The notes under the pieces: generated by a model
What the model was told of the DNA's origin: nothing
Database searches by the model: none
The model's input: only the letters and a program-made list of their open reading frames with translations
In this document: positions 27,198-36,452 of the stretch, one piece after another
Position numbering within the stretch: the first letter of the stretch is position 1
Layout: each line of letters starts with the position of its first letter
Origin: Salipaludibacillus neizhouensis
GTDB taxonomy: Bacteria; Bacillota; Bacilli; Bacillales; Salisediminibacteriaceae
Assembly (NCBI RefSeq): GCF_002886185.1
Contig: NZ_KZ614146.1
Location: 873,234 to 937,233 of the forward strand
DNA length: 64,000 bases
Direction of reading: 5' to 3'
Translations under genes and position numbers: made by a program

Positions 27198-28406
27198 ATG
27201 ATTTCAAAGGCAGATGTACAAAAAGCACGTGAAAAAATAAAAGATATGATACATGAAACCCCGCTGGATTTTTCTTATACTTTTAGTGAAATGGCCAACA
27301 ATTCCGTTTACTTAAAGCTAGAAAATTTACAAAAAACAGGTTCCTTTAAGGTAAGAGGTGCCTATAATAAGTTGCTGTCTATGACCGAGAATGAGCGTGA
27401 AAAAGGGGTCATTGCTGCTTCCGCAGGAAATCATGCTCAGGGCGTTGCTTATGCTAGTCGATTAATGAAAATTCCTTGCACAATAGTCATGCCTGAAGGG
27501 GCACCTTTAAGTAAAGTTCAAGCAACAAGAGGTTATGGCGCGAAGGTTGAATTAATTGGCGAGAGTTTCAATGATGCTCTTGATTATGCACAAGTACTTC
27601 AACAAAAAACAGGTGTCTCTTTTATACATGCTTTTGACGACGATGCCATTATTGCCGGGCAAGGAACGGTAGGATTAGAAATATTGGAGCAATTGCCGGA
27701 TGTAGAAGCCGTCATTTGTCCGATTGGCGGAGGAGGATTAATTGCAGGAATAGCAACTGCCATAAAAGAAAAGAAACCCGAAGTTAAGATATATGGTATT
27801 CAAGCATGTGCCTGTCCGAGTGCGCAAAAGTCTGTAGATGAGCAAAAACCAACCATGATCGAGGCATCGCCAACAATGGCTGATGGTATCGCTGTAAAGA
27901 AACCTGGCGAAAGAAATTTTGCAACAATCCAAAAATATGTGGACGACATATATTGTGTTGAAGAAACGGAGATTGCAAGAACAATGCTTACATTATTAGA
28001 AAGAAGTAAGCTTCTCGTAGAGGGCTCTGGTGCGTGTGCACTAGCTGCTTTAAGTTATCATAAGATTCCTATCAAGGAAAAAAAGGTCGTTGTATTGGTT
28101 AGTGGTGGAAATGTTGATATATCATTTATGTCTAAAATCATCGAGTACGGATTATTAGAAGGCGGTCGATATTTTTCTTTCCATACTCTAATTAAGGATC
28201 AGCCTGGAAACCTTCAAAGAGTATTAAAACTCCTAGCTGATTTGGAGGCGAATGTTTTGAACATTAATCAACAACGAGTAGGTGTGAAAGTTTTTCCTGG
28301 TCAAACTCTTCTGCAACTTTCGCTTGAGACAAAAGACCATACTCATATCGAGACGGTGATCGCAACACTAGAGGAACATGGTTACAAAATAACTGTGGTA
28401 GGCTAA
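27198..28406 (+). CDS. ilvA: Threonine ammonia-lyase
   Basis: PLP enzyme converting threonine to 2-oxobutyrate, first step of isoleucine synthesis or threonine catabolism. The 402-residue protein has the PLP lysine in SFKVRGAYNK near residue 51, the phosphate loop GGGGL near residue 179 and a C-terminal ACT-like domain from about residue 325 (KDQPGNLQRVLKLLADLEANVLNINQ). One regulatory domain and this length fit the medium form found in Bacillus and in catabolic TdcB-like enzymes with an ACT tail. Monocistronic, GGAGG ribosome site, no T-box or other leader visible. Whether it is biosynthetic or catabolic is open. Confidence 0.92.
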   Translation: MISKADVQKAREKIKDMIHETPLDFSYTFSEMANNSVYLKLENLQKTGSFKVRGAYNKLLSMTENEREKGVIAASAGNHAQGVAYASRLMKIPCTIVMPEGAPLSKVQATRGYGAKVELIGESFNDALDYAQVLQQKTGVSFIHAFDDDAIIAGQGTVGLEILEQLPDVEAVICPIGGGGLIAGIATAIKEKKPEVKIYGIQACACPSAQKSVDEQKPTMIEASPTMADGIAVKKPGERNFATIQKYVDDIYCVEETEIARTMLTLLERSKLLVEGSGACALAALSYHKIPIKEKKVVVLVSGGNVDISFMSKIIEYGLLEGGRYFSFHTLIKDQPGNLQRVLKLLADLEANVLNINQQRVGVKVFPGQTLLQLSLETKDHTHIETVIATLEEHGYKITVVG

Positions 28407-28425
28407 GTATAAATGGTTACTTCTA

Positions 28426-28456
28426 AAGGCCAAGTGATTAAATTACTTGGTCTTTA
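28426..28456 (+). terminator. Terminator after ilvA
   Basis: AAAGGCCAAGT and ACTTGGTCTTT arms with one mismatch. Confidence 0.75.
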
Positions 28457-28624
28457 AACTTGGTTTATTCGCTAAATACCGAAGTGGAATTACATATAAA
28501 AGGTTTGAATGGACACGTAATTTTATCTGGTGGAGAGTTATCGGTTTAAATGATGGGCATCAAGATTTATAATAGGAAAGAGTGAACTATTGTTAAAGGC
28601 GAGATGGCCGGGAGGTACAAGAGT

Positions 28625-29470
28625 ATGGATTCAAAAAACCAAAACGATCAGAGTACTCCAGAGGAAGAACGAAAAAAAGAAGACGAAAGAGTTTTCTTTG
28701 ATGGAGAACATTATTATACAAAAGAAGAATTTTTTAATCCAGATGATGAAGAGGAAGATCCTAAGCCTAAGAAAAACAAAAAAGGTTTTAAAATAGTAAT
28801 TGCTTCAGTACTGACACTTGCTTTATTTAGTAATGTGTTTGCAATATGGCCAAAGCTGATAAATCTTCCAGCACTTGAATTTTTAGCAACTTCTCAGGAA
28901 TTATCTCAAAATGAAGACGTACAAACATATACGGATTCGGTAGTAGTAGTAAGAGGTGGAAATAGCAAAGGAACTGGGTTTTTATTCACGGATGAAGGGC
29001 ATATTATGACTAATCAACATGTCATTGAAGATGAACCTTTTGTAACAGTCTCGTTTCAGAATGGAGACGGATATCATGCCGAGGTTATAGAAAGTGATGA
29101 AGAACTCGATATTGCCATTTTGAAAGTCGAAGAAGTGGAACTAGATCGGCATGTATTAGAATTCGAAGATGCGTGGGATATAGACGAACCTGTTTACGTA
29201 ATCGGTAATCCATTATTTTTTAATTATATTGCAAATGAAGGTCAATTGCTTGGCGAGACAACCACACAAAATAGAGAAGATCCCGTGCTGATGCTAGATG
29301 CACCGGTATATAGAGGTAGTAGCGGTAGTCCTGTCATAAATGAACAAGGAAATGTCGTTGGTGTTATTTTTGCAACGACTCAAGTTGATCATGAGGGTAA
29401 CGAACAGAAGGTGGGTCTTGCAGTCCCAGTTGAGGATTTTATCGAAGATTTGTCAGTCGGAGAAAATTAA
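28625..29470 (+). CDS. HtrA-like membrane-anchored serine protease without PDZ domain
   Basis: S1C-type trypsin-like peptidase, 281 residues. A highly charged cytoplasmic N-terminus (about residues 1-55) precedes a single membrane span, about 58-78. The extracellular chymotrypsin-like domain has His in TNQHVIED near residue 132, Asp in EELDIAILKV near residue 161 and Ser in RGSSGSPV near residue 231. The sequence stops after the protease domain, so the C-terminal PDZ domain of classical HtrA is missing. Start choice: GGGAGG at 28610-28615 is nine bases from the ATG at 28625; the upstream ATG at 28604 overlaps this site. A surface quality-control role is inferred. Confidence 0.88.
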   Translation: MDSKNQNDQSTPEEERKKEDERVFFDGEHYYTKEEFFNPDDEEEDPKPKKNKKGFKIVIASVLTLALFSNVFAIWPKLINLPALEFLATSQELSQNEDVQTYTDSVVVVRGGNSKGTGFLFTDEGHIMTNQHVIEDEPFVTVSFQNGDGYHAEVIESDEELDIAILKVEEVELDRHVLEFEDAWDIDEPVYVIGNPLFFNYIANEGQLLGETTTQNREDPVLMLDAPVYRGSSGSPVINEQGNVVGVIFATTQVDHEGNEQKVGLAVPVEDFIEDLSVGEN

Positions 29471-29605
29471 ATTTTATGGATTAACGTTTAAGACTTGAAT
29501 AAATCGTTGAATCTTGAGATAATGGCTGATGGCTTGATATAGATAATAATATAATGATGAAAAGATAACGAACATTAATATAAAGTTTTGAAAGTAGGGT
29601 TAATT

Positions 29606-30682
29606 ATGAAGAAAGCATCCATTTATGGCTTAACATTTGAACAGCTTACGGATTGGCTGACAGAACGTGGTCAGAAAAAATTCCGTGCGCAACAAGTGTG
29701 GGACTGGTTATATAGAAAACGAGTGAAAGCTTTTTCTGACATGGTAAATATAAAAAAAGATTGTGTATTATTATTGGAAGAGAATTTTGTAATCCAAACA
29801 TTGGAGTTGCACTCCAAGCAGGAATCCAAGGATGGTACGATGAAATTCCTATTCAAACTAGATGACGGAAATCTAATCGAAACAGTATTAATGAGATTTG
29901 ATTATGGTTCTTCTGTTTGTGTTACTACACAAGTTGGTTGTAATATTGGCTGTAGTTTTTGTGCCAGCGGTCTTTTATCAAAAAGCAGAGACTTGACAAG
30001 TGGTGAGATTGTAGAGCAAGTGATGAATGTCCAGCACAATATGGATAGTGTCGGTAAAGAAGAAAGAGTCAGTCATATTGTTGTCATGGGTATTGGTGAA
30101 CCATTTGATAACTTTGTGAACTTAATGGACTTTATTAGTGTTGTAAACAGTGATCGCGGACTTGGAATTGGTGCTAGACATATCACGGTGTCTACAAGTG
30201 GTATAGTCAAGAAAATTTATGAATTTGCAGATGCAGGCATCCAGGTTAATCTTGCTGTCTCATTACATGCTCCTAACAATGAACTCCGTACGAAAATTAT
30301 GAAAGTGAACCGCGGACAACCAATTGAGAAAGTAATGGAAGCCGTGGATTACTACTTGGAAAAAACAAACAGAAGAATTACATTTGAATATATTTTGTTA
30401 GATGGAGTTAATGACAGTGCAGAAACAGCGCATGAACTAGTTGAATTAATCAAGGACAAGAAGCGACTTAGTTATGTGAATTTGATACCTTACAATCCTG
30501 TTGACGAGTATATTCAATATAAACAAAGTAAAAAAGGTTCTATTTTAACGTTTTATGACATTCTTATGAAGAATGGTATTCAATGTGGGGTTCGCCATGA
30601 ACAAGGCTCTGATATTGATGCGGCCTGTGGCCAGTTAAGAAGTAAGCAGATGAAAAAAGACAGAGAAAAAGCAAAAGTATAA
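29606..30682 (+). CDS. rlmN: RlmN-type dual-specificity rRNA/tRNA adenine-C2 methyltransferase
   Basis: Radical SAM enzyme methylating C2 of A2503 in 23S rRNA and A37 of some tRNAs. The [4Fe-4S] motif CNIGCSFC places cysteines at 112, 116 and 119; the C-terminal catalytic cysteine lies in DIDAACGQL. Motifs [10 protein letters not shown] and ITVSTSGI are RlmN-like rather than Cfr-like. The product has 358 residues from the ATG at 29606, behind GTAGGGTT; the TTG at 29588 lacks a ribosome site. In B. subtilis rlmN sits in the rsmB-prpC-prkC region, whereas here the gene stands alone, so this may be a second copy. Confidence 0.93.
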   Translation: MKKASIYGLTFEQLTDWLTERGQKKFRAQQVWDWLYRKRVKAFSDMVNIKKDCVLLLEENFVIQTLELHSKQESKDGTMKFLFKLDDGNLIETVLMRFDYGSSVCVTTQVGCNIGCSFCASGLLSKSRDLTSGEIVEQVMNVQHNMDSVGKEERVSHIVVMGIGEPFDNFVNLMDFISVVNSDRGLGIGARHITVSTSGIVKKIYEFADAGIQVNLAVSLHAPNNELRTKIMKVNRGQPIEKVMEAVDYYLEKTNRRITFEYILLDGVNDSAETAHELVELIKDKKRLSYVNLIPYNPVDEYIQYKQSKKGSILTFYDILMKNGIQCGVRHEQGSDIDAACGQLRSKQMKKDREKAKV

Positions 30683-30683
30683 A

Positions 30684-30831
30684 TTAAGAAAAACGCGTAG
30701 CGTCTTTTGTTTATTACATCGTTATCTTTCGCCACCCCGAGTAGCACCTACGAAGTGCGTGTAGGTGCTACTCGAAAGGAGGGTGTTTTTCCCTTGACAC
30801 GCGTTGCGTAAAGATAGCTGTCAACTATAAA
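30684..30831 (-). repeat. Family-1 interspersed repeat, copy F (reversed)
   Basis: Full copy on the minus strand, with central hairpin GAGTAGCACCTAC/GTAGGTGCTACTC, outer arms CTATCTTTACGC and GGTGGCGAAAGAT, and a terminal hairpin GACGCTACGCGTTTTTC. It directly follows the rlmN stop codon, in opposite orientation to rlmN. Confidence 0.87.
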
Positions 30832-30844
30832 TTCTTAACTTTAA

Positions 30845-30882
30845 AAAAGGAACTTGGAGATTTTTCTCCAAGTTCCTTTTTT
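30845..30882. terminator. Bidirectional terminator between rlmN and the MFS gene
   Basis: AAAAAAGGAACTTGGAGA and TCTCCAAGTTCCTTTTTT are perfectly complementary around a short T-rich loop. Confidence 0.95.
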
Positions 30883-30887
30883 ATGTT

Positions 30888-32315
30888 TTATTTTTGATCT
30901 GAAATAGGACTAACACTTTTTCCCTCTAAAGGTGGATATGTCTTTCTAATAAAGACTGCTAAAATTAACCCTACAAAGGTAACAGAGGTGAGTACTACAA
31001 AAGCCATGTTTACCCCGAAGATTTCCGGGTATGAGATACCGGGTTGTTCAGCGGCATACTCTCCTGCAGTTGTCATTACTGTTACAAGAATAGCAGTTCC
31101 TACCGATGCTGCAATTTGTCGCATCGTATTTGTCATCGCTGTTCCGTGTGCAAGCAAACTTTGAGGTAATTCATTTAATCCAGCCGTAGTTACCGGCATC
31201 ATAACCATAGATAACCCAAACATACGAATCGCATACATTACTGTTAAATACTGCAAGGAAGTTGATTCATCGAGAAAACACAGACCTAACGAAGCCCCTG
31301 TAACAATAACCATACCAACTACTGCAAGTACTCTTCCTCCAACTTTATCGAAAATTCTACCTGTAATTGGCGACATGATACCTGTTAAGACAGCACCTGG
31401 AAGAAGAACAAGACCAGCTTCAAAGGCAGTGAAATCTAAAATGTCCTGCATATATAGAGGAATAAGCGTTTCTGAACCAATAAGACCCATAAATGCAATT
31501 GAGGCCACAACTGTACCAATAGTGAATGTTCTGTATTTAAAGATGCGAAATTCCAGCATGGGATGCGCCATACGTAGCTGACGAAGAATAAAGAATACTA
31601 GTGAAAGAACCCCTATAATTAACACAATTAAGGTGATTGGACTAGTAAAGCCTACATTTCCTGCGCTTGTAAAAGCGTATAACAATCCACCAAAACCAAA
31701 GGAAGATAAGATGATGGATATTGGATCCACTTTAGGATTTTTCAGTTCGGTTACATTTTTCAAAATAAAGTGAGATACAATGATAATCCCAATGGCTAAT
31801 GGCAAAATGATTAAAAACAATAGTCTCCATGAATAGTTAGAAGTAATCCATCCAGATAATGCTGGTCCAATTGCTGGGGCAAACGAAATGACTAAACCGA
31901 TATAACCCATAGCTGCACCACGTTTGTTTACTGGGAATATCATTAGGAAAACTGTTTGCATTAACGGAAGCATAACCCCCGTACCAGTTGATTGAATAAT
32001 TCTACCGAATAGTAATACTTCAAAGTTAGGAGCTAGACCTGCAACAATGGTTCCTAAGGTAAAAATACTCATTGCAGTGATGAATAATTGTCTTGTCGTA
32101 AATTTTTCAATTAGAAAGGCACTGATCGGGATCATAATTCCGTTAACAAGCATAAACACAGTCGTTAACCACTGAGCCGTATTGGCTGTAATATTCATTT
32201 CTACCATAATTGGCGGAATGGCAGTGATCATTAGTGTTTGATTTAGAATAGTAATAAAAGAGCCGATGAGGAGCAGTGCTGCTATTAGTGTCTTATTATT
32301 TACTTCGGTATTCAA
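30888..32315 (-). CDS. DHA2-family MFS multidrug transporter
   Basis: Drug:H+ antiporter of the 14-span EmrB/QacA/LmrB group, 475 residues. Motif A-like LIEKFTTRQLFITAM and motif C-like GPALSGWITSNYSWRLLF are visible. The start is TTG at 32315, seven bases from AGGAGG. It is monocistronic and diverges from an EamA transporter across a 339-bp AT-rich region. No adjacent TetR or MarR regulator is present, so any control is from elsewhere. Substrates are not predictable. Confidence 0.9.
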   Translation of the reverse strand: MNTEVNNKTLIAALLLIGSFITILNQTLMITAIPPIMVEMNITANTAQWLTTVFMLVNGIMIPISAFLIEKFTTRQLFITAMSIFTLGTIVAGLAPNFEVLLFGRIIQSTGTGVMLPLMQTVFLMIFPVNKRGAAMGYIGLVISFAPAIGPALSGWITSNYSWRLLFLIILPLAIGIIIVSHFILKNVTELKNPKVDPISIILSSFGFGGLLYAFTSAGNVGFTSPITLIVLIIGVLSLVFFILRQLRMAHPMLEFRIFKYRTFTIGTVVASIAFMGLIGSETLIPLYMQDILDFTAFEAGLVLLPGAVLTGIMSPITGRIFDKVGGRVLAVVGMVIVTGASLGLCFLDESTSLQYLTVMYAIRMFGLSMVMMPVTTAGLNELPQSLLAHGTAMTNTMRQIAASVGTAILVTVMTTAGEYAAEQPGISYPEIFGVNMAFVVLTSVTFVGLILAVFIRKTYPPLEGKSVSPISDQK

Positions 32316-32654
32316 GATGAGTCCTCCTGTTTTACATGGATAATATTTAGTGTGACTAAGTATTTTATAGATCTAAGAAACTATTATACGCTTAGTATTG
32401 CTAGTAAACAAATAAAATTAATAAATAAAGCGTACTTTAACATAACTTATTAGATTGTCCTAGTTAAGAAAGCAACTGCATGGAAATATTATTATATTAA
32501 AATAGTCATATTTAATGACTAAAAACATGTTTTTTTCCATTGTTTTTACTTCTTATATACGATACTTTTACCTTATAGACATTAAAGAGCTTCTAAATTA
32601 GCAGTTTGTTATTCCTGAACCTGGTAGAGAGAGAGAAAAAGGGAGGGTGTAGCG
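32316..32654. other. 339-bp divergent intergenic region between two exporters
   Basis: Very AT-rich with no ORF. ACTAAG (32355-32360) and CTTAGT (32391-32396) form separated inverted arms near the MFS start and could be an operator. Several TATAAT-like hexamers occur. GTTAAGAAAGCAACT near 32464 also occurs near 9459. Nothing else is recognised. Confidence 0.4.
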
Positions 32655-33596
32655 ATGCCTAAAATTAAAATGAATCAGGCTCTTGCCTATGCTTGTGTCG
32701 TTATTGGAGCCTCGTGTTGGGGCATCGTTGGTTTATTTGTGCAGCAGCTGTACGCGAGTGGTTTTACACCTTGGCAAGTAGTGACAATAAGGTTAACAAT
32801 TTCAAGTTTGATTTTATTTCCAGTATTATTTATTTTGTTTAGACAATATTTAAAGATCGATTGGAAGGATATTCCTTACTTTTTTATTTTAGGTGTTTTT
32901 AGTATTGCACTGTTCAATTGGTGTTATTTTGCAGTGATGGAGCGTTCATCAGTAGCAATTGCTGTTGTGTTTGTTTATACGTCACCAGTTTTTGCAGCAT
33001 TGATAGCACGGATATTGTACAGAGAGAAACTGACATTGCAAAAAAATCTAGCCATTATATTCACCGTTGCTGGTTGTGCCTTAGCCATTGAATTTATTCC
33101 TATTGGAGGAATTACAGTTACATTAAGCACGGTTTTACTAGGTTTATTAGCAGGCTTATTTTGTTCTTCTTATAGTATAATCGGAAAACATGTCAGTAGG
33201 GCTTATCATCCTGTTACGATTACGTTTTACGCGATGATCTGTGGAAGTGTGTTTATGATACCGACGAGTCAAATATGGAAAAAGACGGAAATGTTACTAA
33301 CGACTGAGATATGGATGCCGATTATGGGGATTTCGATTATTTCTACAATCCTTGCTTATGTGTTATTTACTCTGGGTCTGTCTTATGTAGAATCTAGTAA
33401 AGCAGCAATACTTTCTTCCGCTGAGTTAATTATTTCGGTTTTAGTGAGCATTTACATCTTAAATGAAAGTTTAACTTTTTGGCAAGGATTTGGATTTATA
33501 TTTGTGGTTGCCTCAGTCGTACTAACTATCTTTTCATTCAAAAAAAGAGCGAGTCAAATTCATTCTATGAAAACGAGTAATAAATCGCTTGAATAA
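32655..33596 (+). CDS. EamA/DMT-family transporter
   Basis: Ten-span drug/metabolite superfamily transporter of 313 residues made of two EamA repeats, residues 10-145 and 160-300. Typical features are GIVGLFVQQLYASGFTPWQVVTIRLTISS in span 1-2 and SSAELIISVLVSIYILNESLTFWQ near the end. The tail KKRASQ is positively charged and cytoplasmic. The ATG follows GGGAGGG. The gene is monocistronic with terminator. Direction and substrate (often amino acids or nucleosides in this family) are unknown. Confidence 0.9.
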   Translation: MPKIKMNQALAYACVVIGASCWGIVGLFVQQLYASGFTPWQVVTIRLTISSLILFPVLFILFRQYLKIDWKDIPYFFILGVFSIALFNWCYFAVMERSSVAIAVVFVYTSPVFAALIARILYREKLTLQKNLAIIFTVAGCALAIEFIPIGGITVTLSTVLLGLLAGLFCSSYSIIGKHVSRAYHPVTITFYAMICGSVFMIPTSQIWKKTEMLLTTEIWMPIMGISIISTILAYVLFTLGLSYVESSKAAILSSAELIISVLVSIYILNESLTFWQGFGFIFVVASVVLTIFSFKKRASQIHSMKTSNKSLE

Positions 33597-33600
33597 AAAA

Positions 33601-33638
33601 GAGTACTGGATAAATTATTTATTCAGTATTTTTTATAT
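33601..33638 (+). terminator. Terminator of the EamA gene
   Basis: TACTG-ATAAAT and ATTTAT-CAGTA arms followed by TTTTTT. Confidence 0.8.
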
Positions 33639-33660
33639 ATATTAAAAAATTAGGTGTTTA

Positions 33661-33785
33661 GAGATTGCTTTTTTCTATCGAAAAAAAGGTGCTCGAAACC
33701 GCACCCTCCTTTCGAGTAGCACCTACACGTAATACGTAGGTGCTACTAGGGGGGCGAAAGATCACGCTGTATTTAATAAAAGACT
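33661..33785 (+). repeat. Hybrid repeat: family-2 start fused to family-1 copy G
   Basis: Positions 33661-33700 carry the family-2 opening (GAGATTGCTTTTTTCTATCG...GGTGCTCGAAACCGCACC). From about 33705 the sequence becomes family 1: CCTTTCGAGTAGCACCTAC, loop, GTAGGTGCTACT, then GGCGAAAGATCACGCTGTATTTAATAAAAGAC. The terminal hairpin is missing. Both families lack their complementary halves, so this is a junction of two elements. Confidence 0.75.
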
Positions 33786-33869
33786 AAATAATTTATCACT
33801 TTTTAGCATATTTCTTTGATTTAAGTGAAAAATATATGAAGAAATAATAGCTGGAAAGGAGAGGTATAT

Positions 33870-34043
33870 ATGGTTAATCGAAATGATGTTTGCAAGGCGT
33901 GTGAAGGAACAGGAATGTTGTCAGATGACGAAGAATGGCAGTATGTCTGCACGATCTGTGATGGACAAGGAGAAGCTATTGCTGAAAATATTATTCACCC
34001 GAAACGAATGAACGTAGATGAAAATAATCGTCTTTTAGATTAA
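33870..34043 (+). CDS. Small double-CxxC (DnaJ-zinc-motif-like) protein, 57 aa
   Basis: Starts at an ATG behind GGAAAGGAGAGG and encodes 57 residues. Two CxxCxGxG motifs, CKACEGTG (residues 8-15) and CTICDGQG (27-34), match the zinc-binding repeats of the DnaJ cysteine-rich domain. A single zinc ion could be bound by the four cysteines. The C-terminus is hydrophilic. Related small proteins occur in Bacillaceae without assigned function. It stands alone between a repeat and a converging membrane protein gene. Confidence 0.78.
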   Translation: MVNRNDVCKACEGTGMLSDDEEWQYVCTICDGQGEAIAENIIHPKRMNVDENNRLLD

Positions 34044-34070
34044 ATTATATTGGATTCTTTTTTATATCTA

Positions 34071-34607
34071 CTACTTTCGGATTCCCTTCACCCAGAACCC
34101 GCCGAAAAATGCTTTTGTCTCATGTGAGATAATAAATGCGTGAGGATCTAACGCTTTTACAGTTAAATAGAGATTGCGTTCCGATTTTCTTGATGTAAGG
34201 ATATCCATCATCAGACGCTCACCTTCACGCCCATATGCAACCCAATTTGTTACGCCATAACCTTTGTCCCGGAGTGAGTTTGGAATGTCTGGCTCGTATT
34301 CTTTGGTAATAACCGTTACTTTGATATATCCTAAAGCTAATTTTTCTTCAATTTTCATCCCAACGATAACACCAATTCCATAACCAATAGCATAAGCAAT
34401 TAGATTTTCAGTGCGATCTAAGTTATCCAAGACAATACCTAAGCCAATAATGTACACAAGTATCTCCACAATGCTTAAACCAGCTGCCAGATAACGCCAG
34501 CCTTTTAATGTAAGAATCATTCGAATTGTAAAAAGTGTGACGTAAACAATGTTTATAACTAAGATAATAATTACCATACCAACCGCGTTCTCCATGATTA
34601 AACTCAT
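34071..34607 (-). CDS. UPF0316/DUF2179 membrane protein (YebE-like)
   Basis: A 178-residue protein with three N-terminal spans (about residues 8-30, 36-55, 60-82) and a soluble C-terminal DUF2179 domain ([38 protein letters not shown]). DUF2179 proteins are often proposed to bind ligands at the membrane, but the function is unknown. The start at 34607 is placed by AGGGGGATT seven bases upstream; the longer frame beginning at 34640 lacks a ribosome site. Transcribed toward the small zinc-motif gene. Confidence 0.82.
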   Translation of the reverse strand: MSLIMENAVGMVIIILVINIVYVTLFTIRMILTLKGWRYLAAGLSIVEILVYIIGLGIVLDNLDRTENLIAYAIGYGIGVIVGMKIEEKLALGYIKVTVITKEYEPDIPNSLRDKGYGVTNWVAYGREGERLMMDILTSRKSERNLYLTVKALDPHAFIISHETKAFFGGFWVKGIRK

Positions 34608-34816
34608 TATAATCCCCCTAAAATATTCTAACTTTTTCATTTAATATGGTATAAGACGGGATCGGTTACTTATTTAACTCATAACTCTTACTATCAAAAA
34701 AATTACTTGTTTTATAATTACTTCTAACACAAAACGTTTATCCCTTTAAATTAATTTTGATAATTTAATTCTTTCTTACAAACCCTAAGGAAAGATATAT
34801 AAGAGGAGGTTTAAGT

Positions 34817-35080
34817 ATGGATAAGAAAAGGCAAGAAAATTCAGATAAAGTAGCAGAAAAAAGTTATGAACCAGACGATTACAATCGAACAGATGAATTA
34901 TCTAAAGGGATGGCTATCACACACGAGCAAGTTTCTGACACATTTACCGAGGGAACCGTTGATGGGAAAATTGACGATGTAGGAGAAGATGGGTCATTAA
35001 AGTCTCATAATGGAGAAGCGATTCCAAGAGAAGGTTATGAATACAAAAAATATGACCAAAAAACTACAGAAAAATCTTAA
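34817..35080 (+). CDS. YozQ-like DUF4025 protein
   Basis: An 87-residue, very hydrophilic and probably disordered protein. The TDELSKGMAITHEQVSDTFTEGTVDG segment is the DUF4025 signature known from Bacillus YozQ. There is no membrane segment or cysteine. The ATG follows AAGAGGAGG. Members of this family occur in spore formers and are of unknown function. Monocistronic, with a strong terminator shared with the converging peptidase gene. Confidence 0.8.
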   Translation: MDKKRQENSDKVAEKSYEPDDYNRTDELSKGMAITHEQVSDTFTEGTVDGKIDDVGEDGSLKSHNGEAIPREGYEYKKYDQKTTEKS

Positions 35081-35152
35081 TTAACTACGCAATCAAAGCA
35101 TAAAACACGATTCAATAAAAAAGTTTAAGAAGCCTTGATCTTCAGAACGTCG

Positions 35153-35195
35153 AAGAACCCATGCTGATTTTGGAAGCATGGGTTCTTCCTTTTTA
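35153..35195. terminator. Terminator between yozQ-like gene and DmpA peptidase
   Basis: AAGAACCCATGCT and AGCATGGGTTCTT form a 13-bp stem, followed by CCTTTTT. Confidence 0.92.
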
Positions 35196-35196
35196 T

Positions 35197-36258
35197 TTAA
35201 ATTATGCTAATATTATATTTCTCTAATAAATCTTTAAGCGCCGGACGTGTGTTTCCATTTGTACCAGTTATTTCAGAGGCAGTTATTAAAGAATTTAAAA
35301 TTGCTTCTTCTGTGGCTTCTGAAACAGCGTGAAAAGCGATATCGATATCCTCCTCATGTATCACAGAGGAAGAGAGCAGGGTGTTAAGTTTATAATGAGG
35401 AACCTTTGTTGCGGTAGAAAAACCAATCACGATATCACCACTGCCAGTAGATAAGGATGATCCTGTAAGGGAAAGTCCGGTGACTGTTCTTTTTAAGATA
35501 CGATTAAGTTGTCTATCAGAAACTGGAAGGTCCGTAGCGACAATAATCATAATAGAACCTTTATCTTTAACTTCATAAGAAGGATGCAGATGGAAAATTT
35601 CTTTGCCAGTCTCTTTACCATTAATGGTCAGATCCTTTAAGACTCCAAAATTAGTGCAGACTAAAACTCCCATCGTATACATTCCATGAGAGAATTGCAT
35701 AATTCTAGATGAAGAACCGATTCCACCTTGTAATGAAAAACAAACCATTCCAGTTCCTGCACCAACGGAACCTTCTTGAAATTCAGAGGCGGCATTTGAG
35801 ATCGCCTGAAAAATGTGTTCTTTTTGTATAAAACCTGCTCGAATGTCATTTAGAATCATATCATTGCATTCCCCGACAACTGGGTTAACAGTTCCAGTTG
35901 TTTTACCTATGTCGGGATTGCTCTTTAACATGTATTCAATTAGAGCATCCGCAGCAGTACCGACACTCAAGGTATTTGTAAGTATAATAGGAGTTTCGAG
36001 TGTACCGAGTTCATTCAGCTGAAGTGTACCAGTAGTTTTGCCAAAACCATTCATGACATGACAACTTGCGATCATTTTCTCTTTAAATAAATTTCCTTTG
36101 TGGGGAATGATAGCGGTAACTCCAGTTTGCATGTTTCTATCGCTAAGAGTTGTATGGCCAACCTTCACACCAGGTACATCTGTTATTGCATTTAGTACGC
36201 CTGGGCTAAAATCTCCAATATTTACTCCGTAGTTTCTTAACCGTTTCGTGTTTTGCAT
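35197..36258 (-). CDS. DmpA/P1-family aminopeptidase (peptidase S58)
   Basis: N-terminal-nucleophile-type peptidase that matures by self-cleavage, 353 residues. ITDVPGVKVGHTTL at the start and the GGIGSSSRIM motif, where cleavage would expose a serine, are family hallmarks; ETPIILTNTLSVG and VVGECND are also conserved. Family members cleave N-terminal residues from peptides, amides or beta-peptides. There is no signal peptide, so the product is cytoplasmic. The ATG follows GAAGGAGTATAA. It diverges from the phosphofructokinase gene. Substrate not deducible. Confidence 0.9.
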   Translation of the reverse strand: MQNTKRLRNYGVNIGDFSPGVLNAITDVPGVKVGHTTLSDRNMQTGVTAIIPHKGNLFKEKMIASCHVMNGFGKTTGTLQLNELGTLETPIILTNTLSVGTAADALIEYMLKSNPDIGKTTGTVNPVVGECNDMILNDIRAGFIQKEHIFQAISNAASEFQEGSVGAGTGMVCFSLQGGIGSSSRIMQFSHGMYTMGVLVCTNFGVLKDLTINGKETGKEIFHLHPSYEVKDKGSIMIIVATDLPVSDRQLNRILKRTVTGLSLTGSSLSTGSGDIVIGFSTATKVPHYKLNTLLSSSVIHEEDIDIAFHAVSEATEEAILNSLITASEITGTNGNTRPALKDLLEKYNISII

Positions 36259-36452
36259 GTATTTATACTCCTTCCATCATGTTTATTATTCACCAAAAAG
36301 AAGGAATAATCCTTTTCTTTTCTATTTAGATGAAAGCTAAAATCAAGATAATTAAAAATTAATAGACTTGCATGGACTTTTCTGTGAAGACGGTGTATTC
36401 TCTAAGTTATGGACATAAGAAGTCAGACAACTTTATGAAAGGGGATACATAC

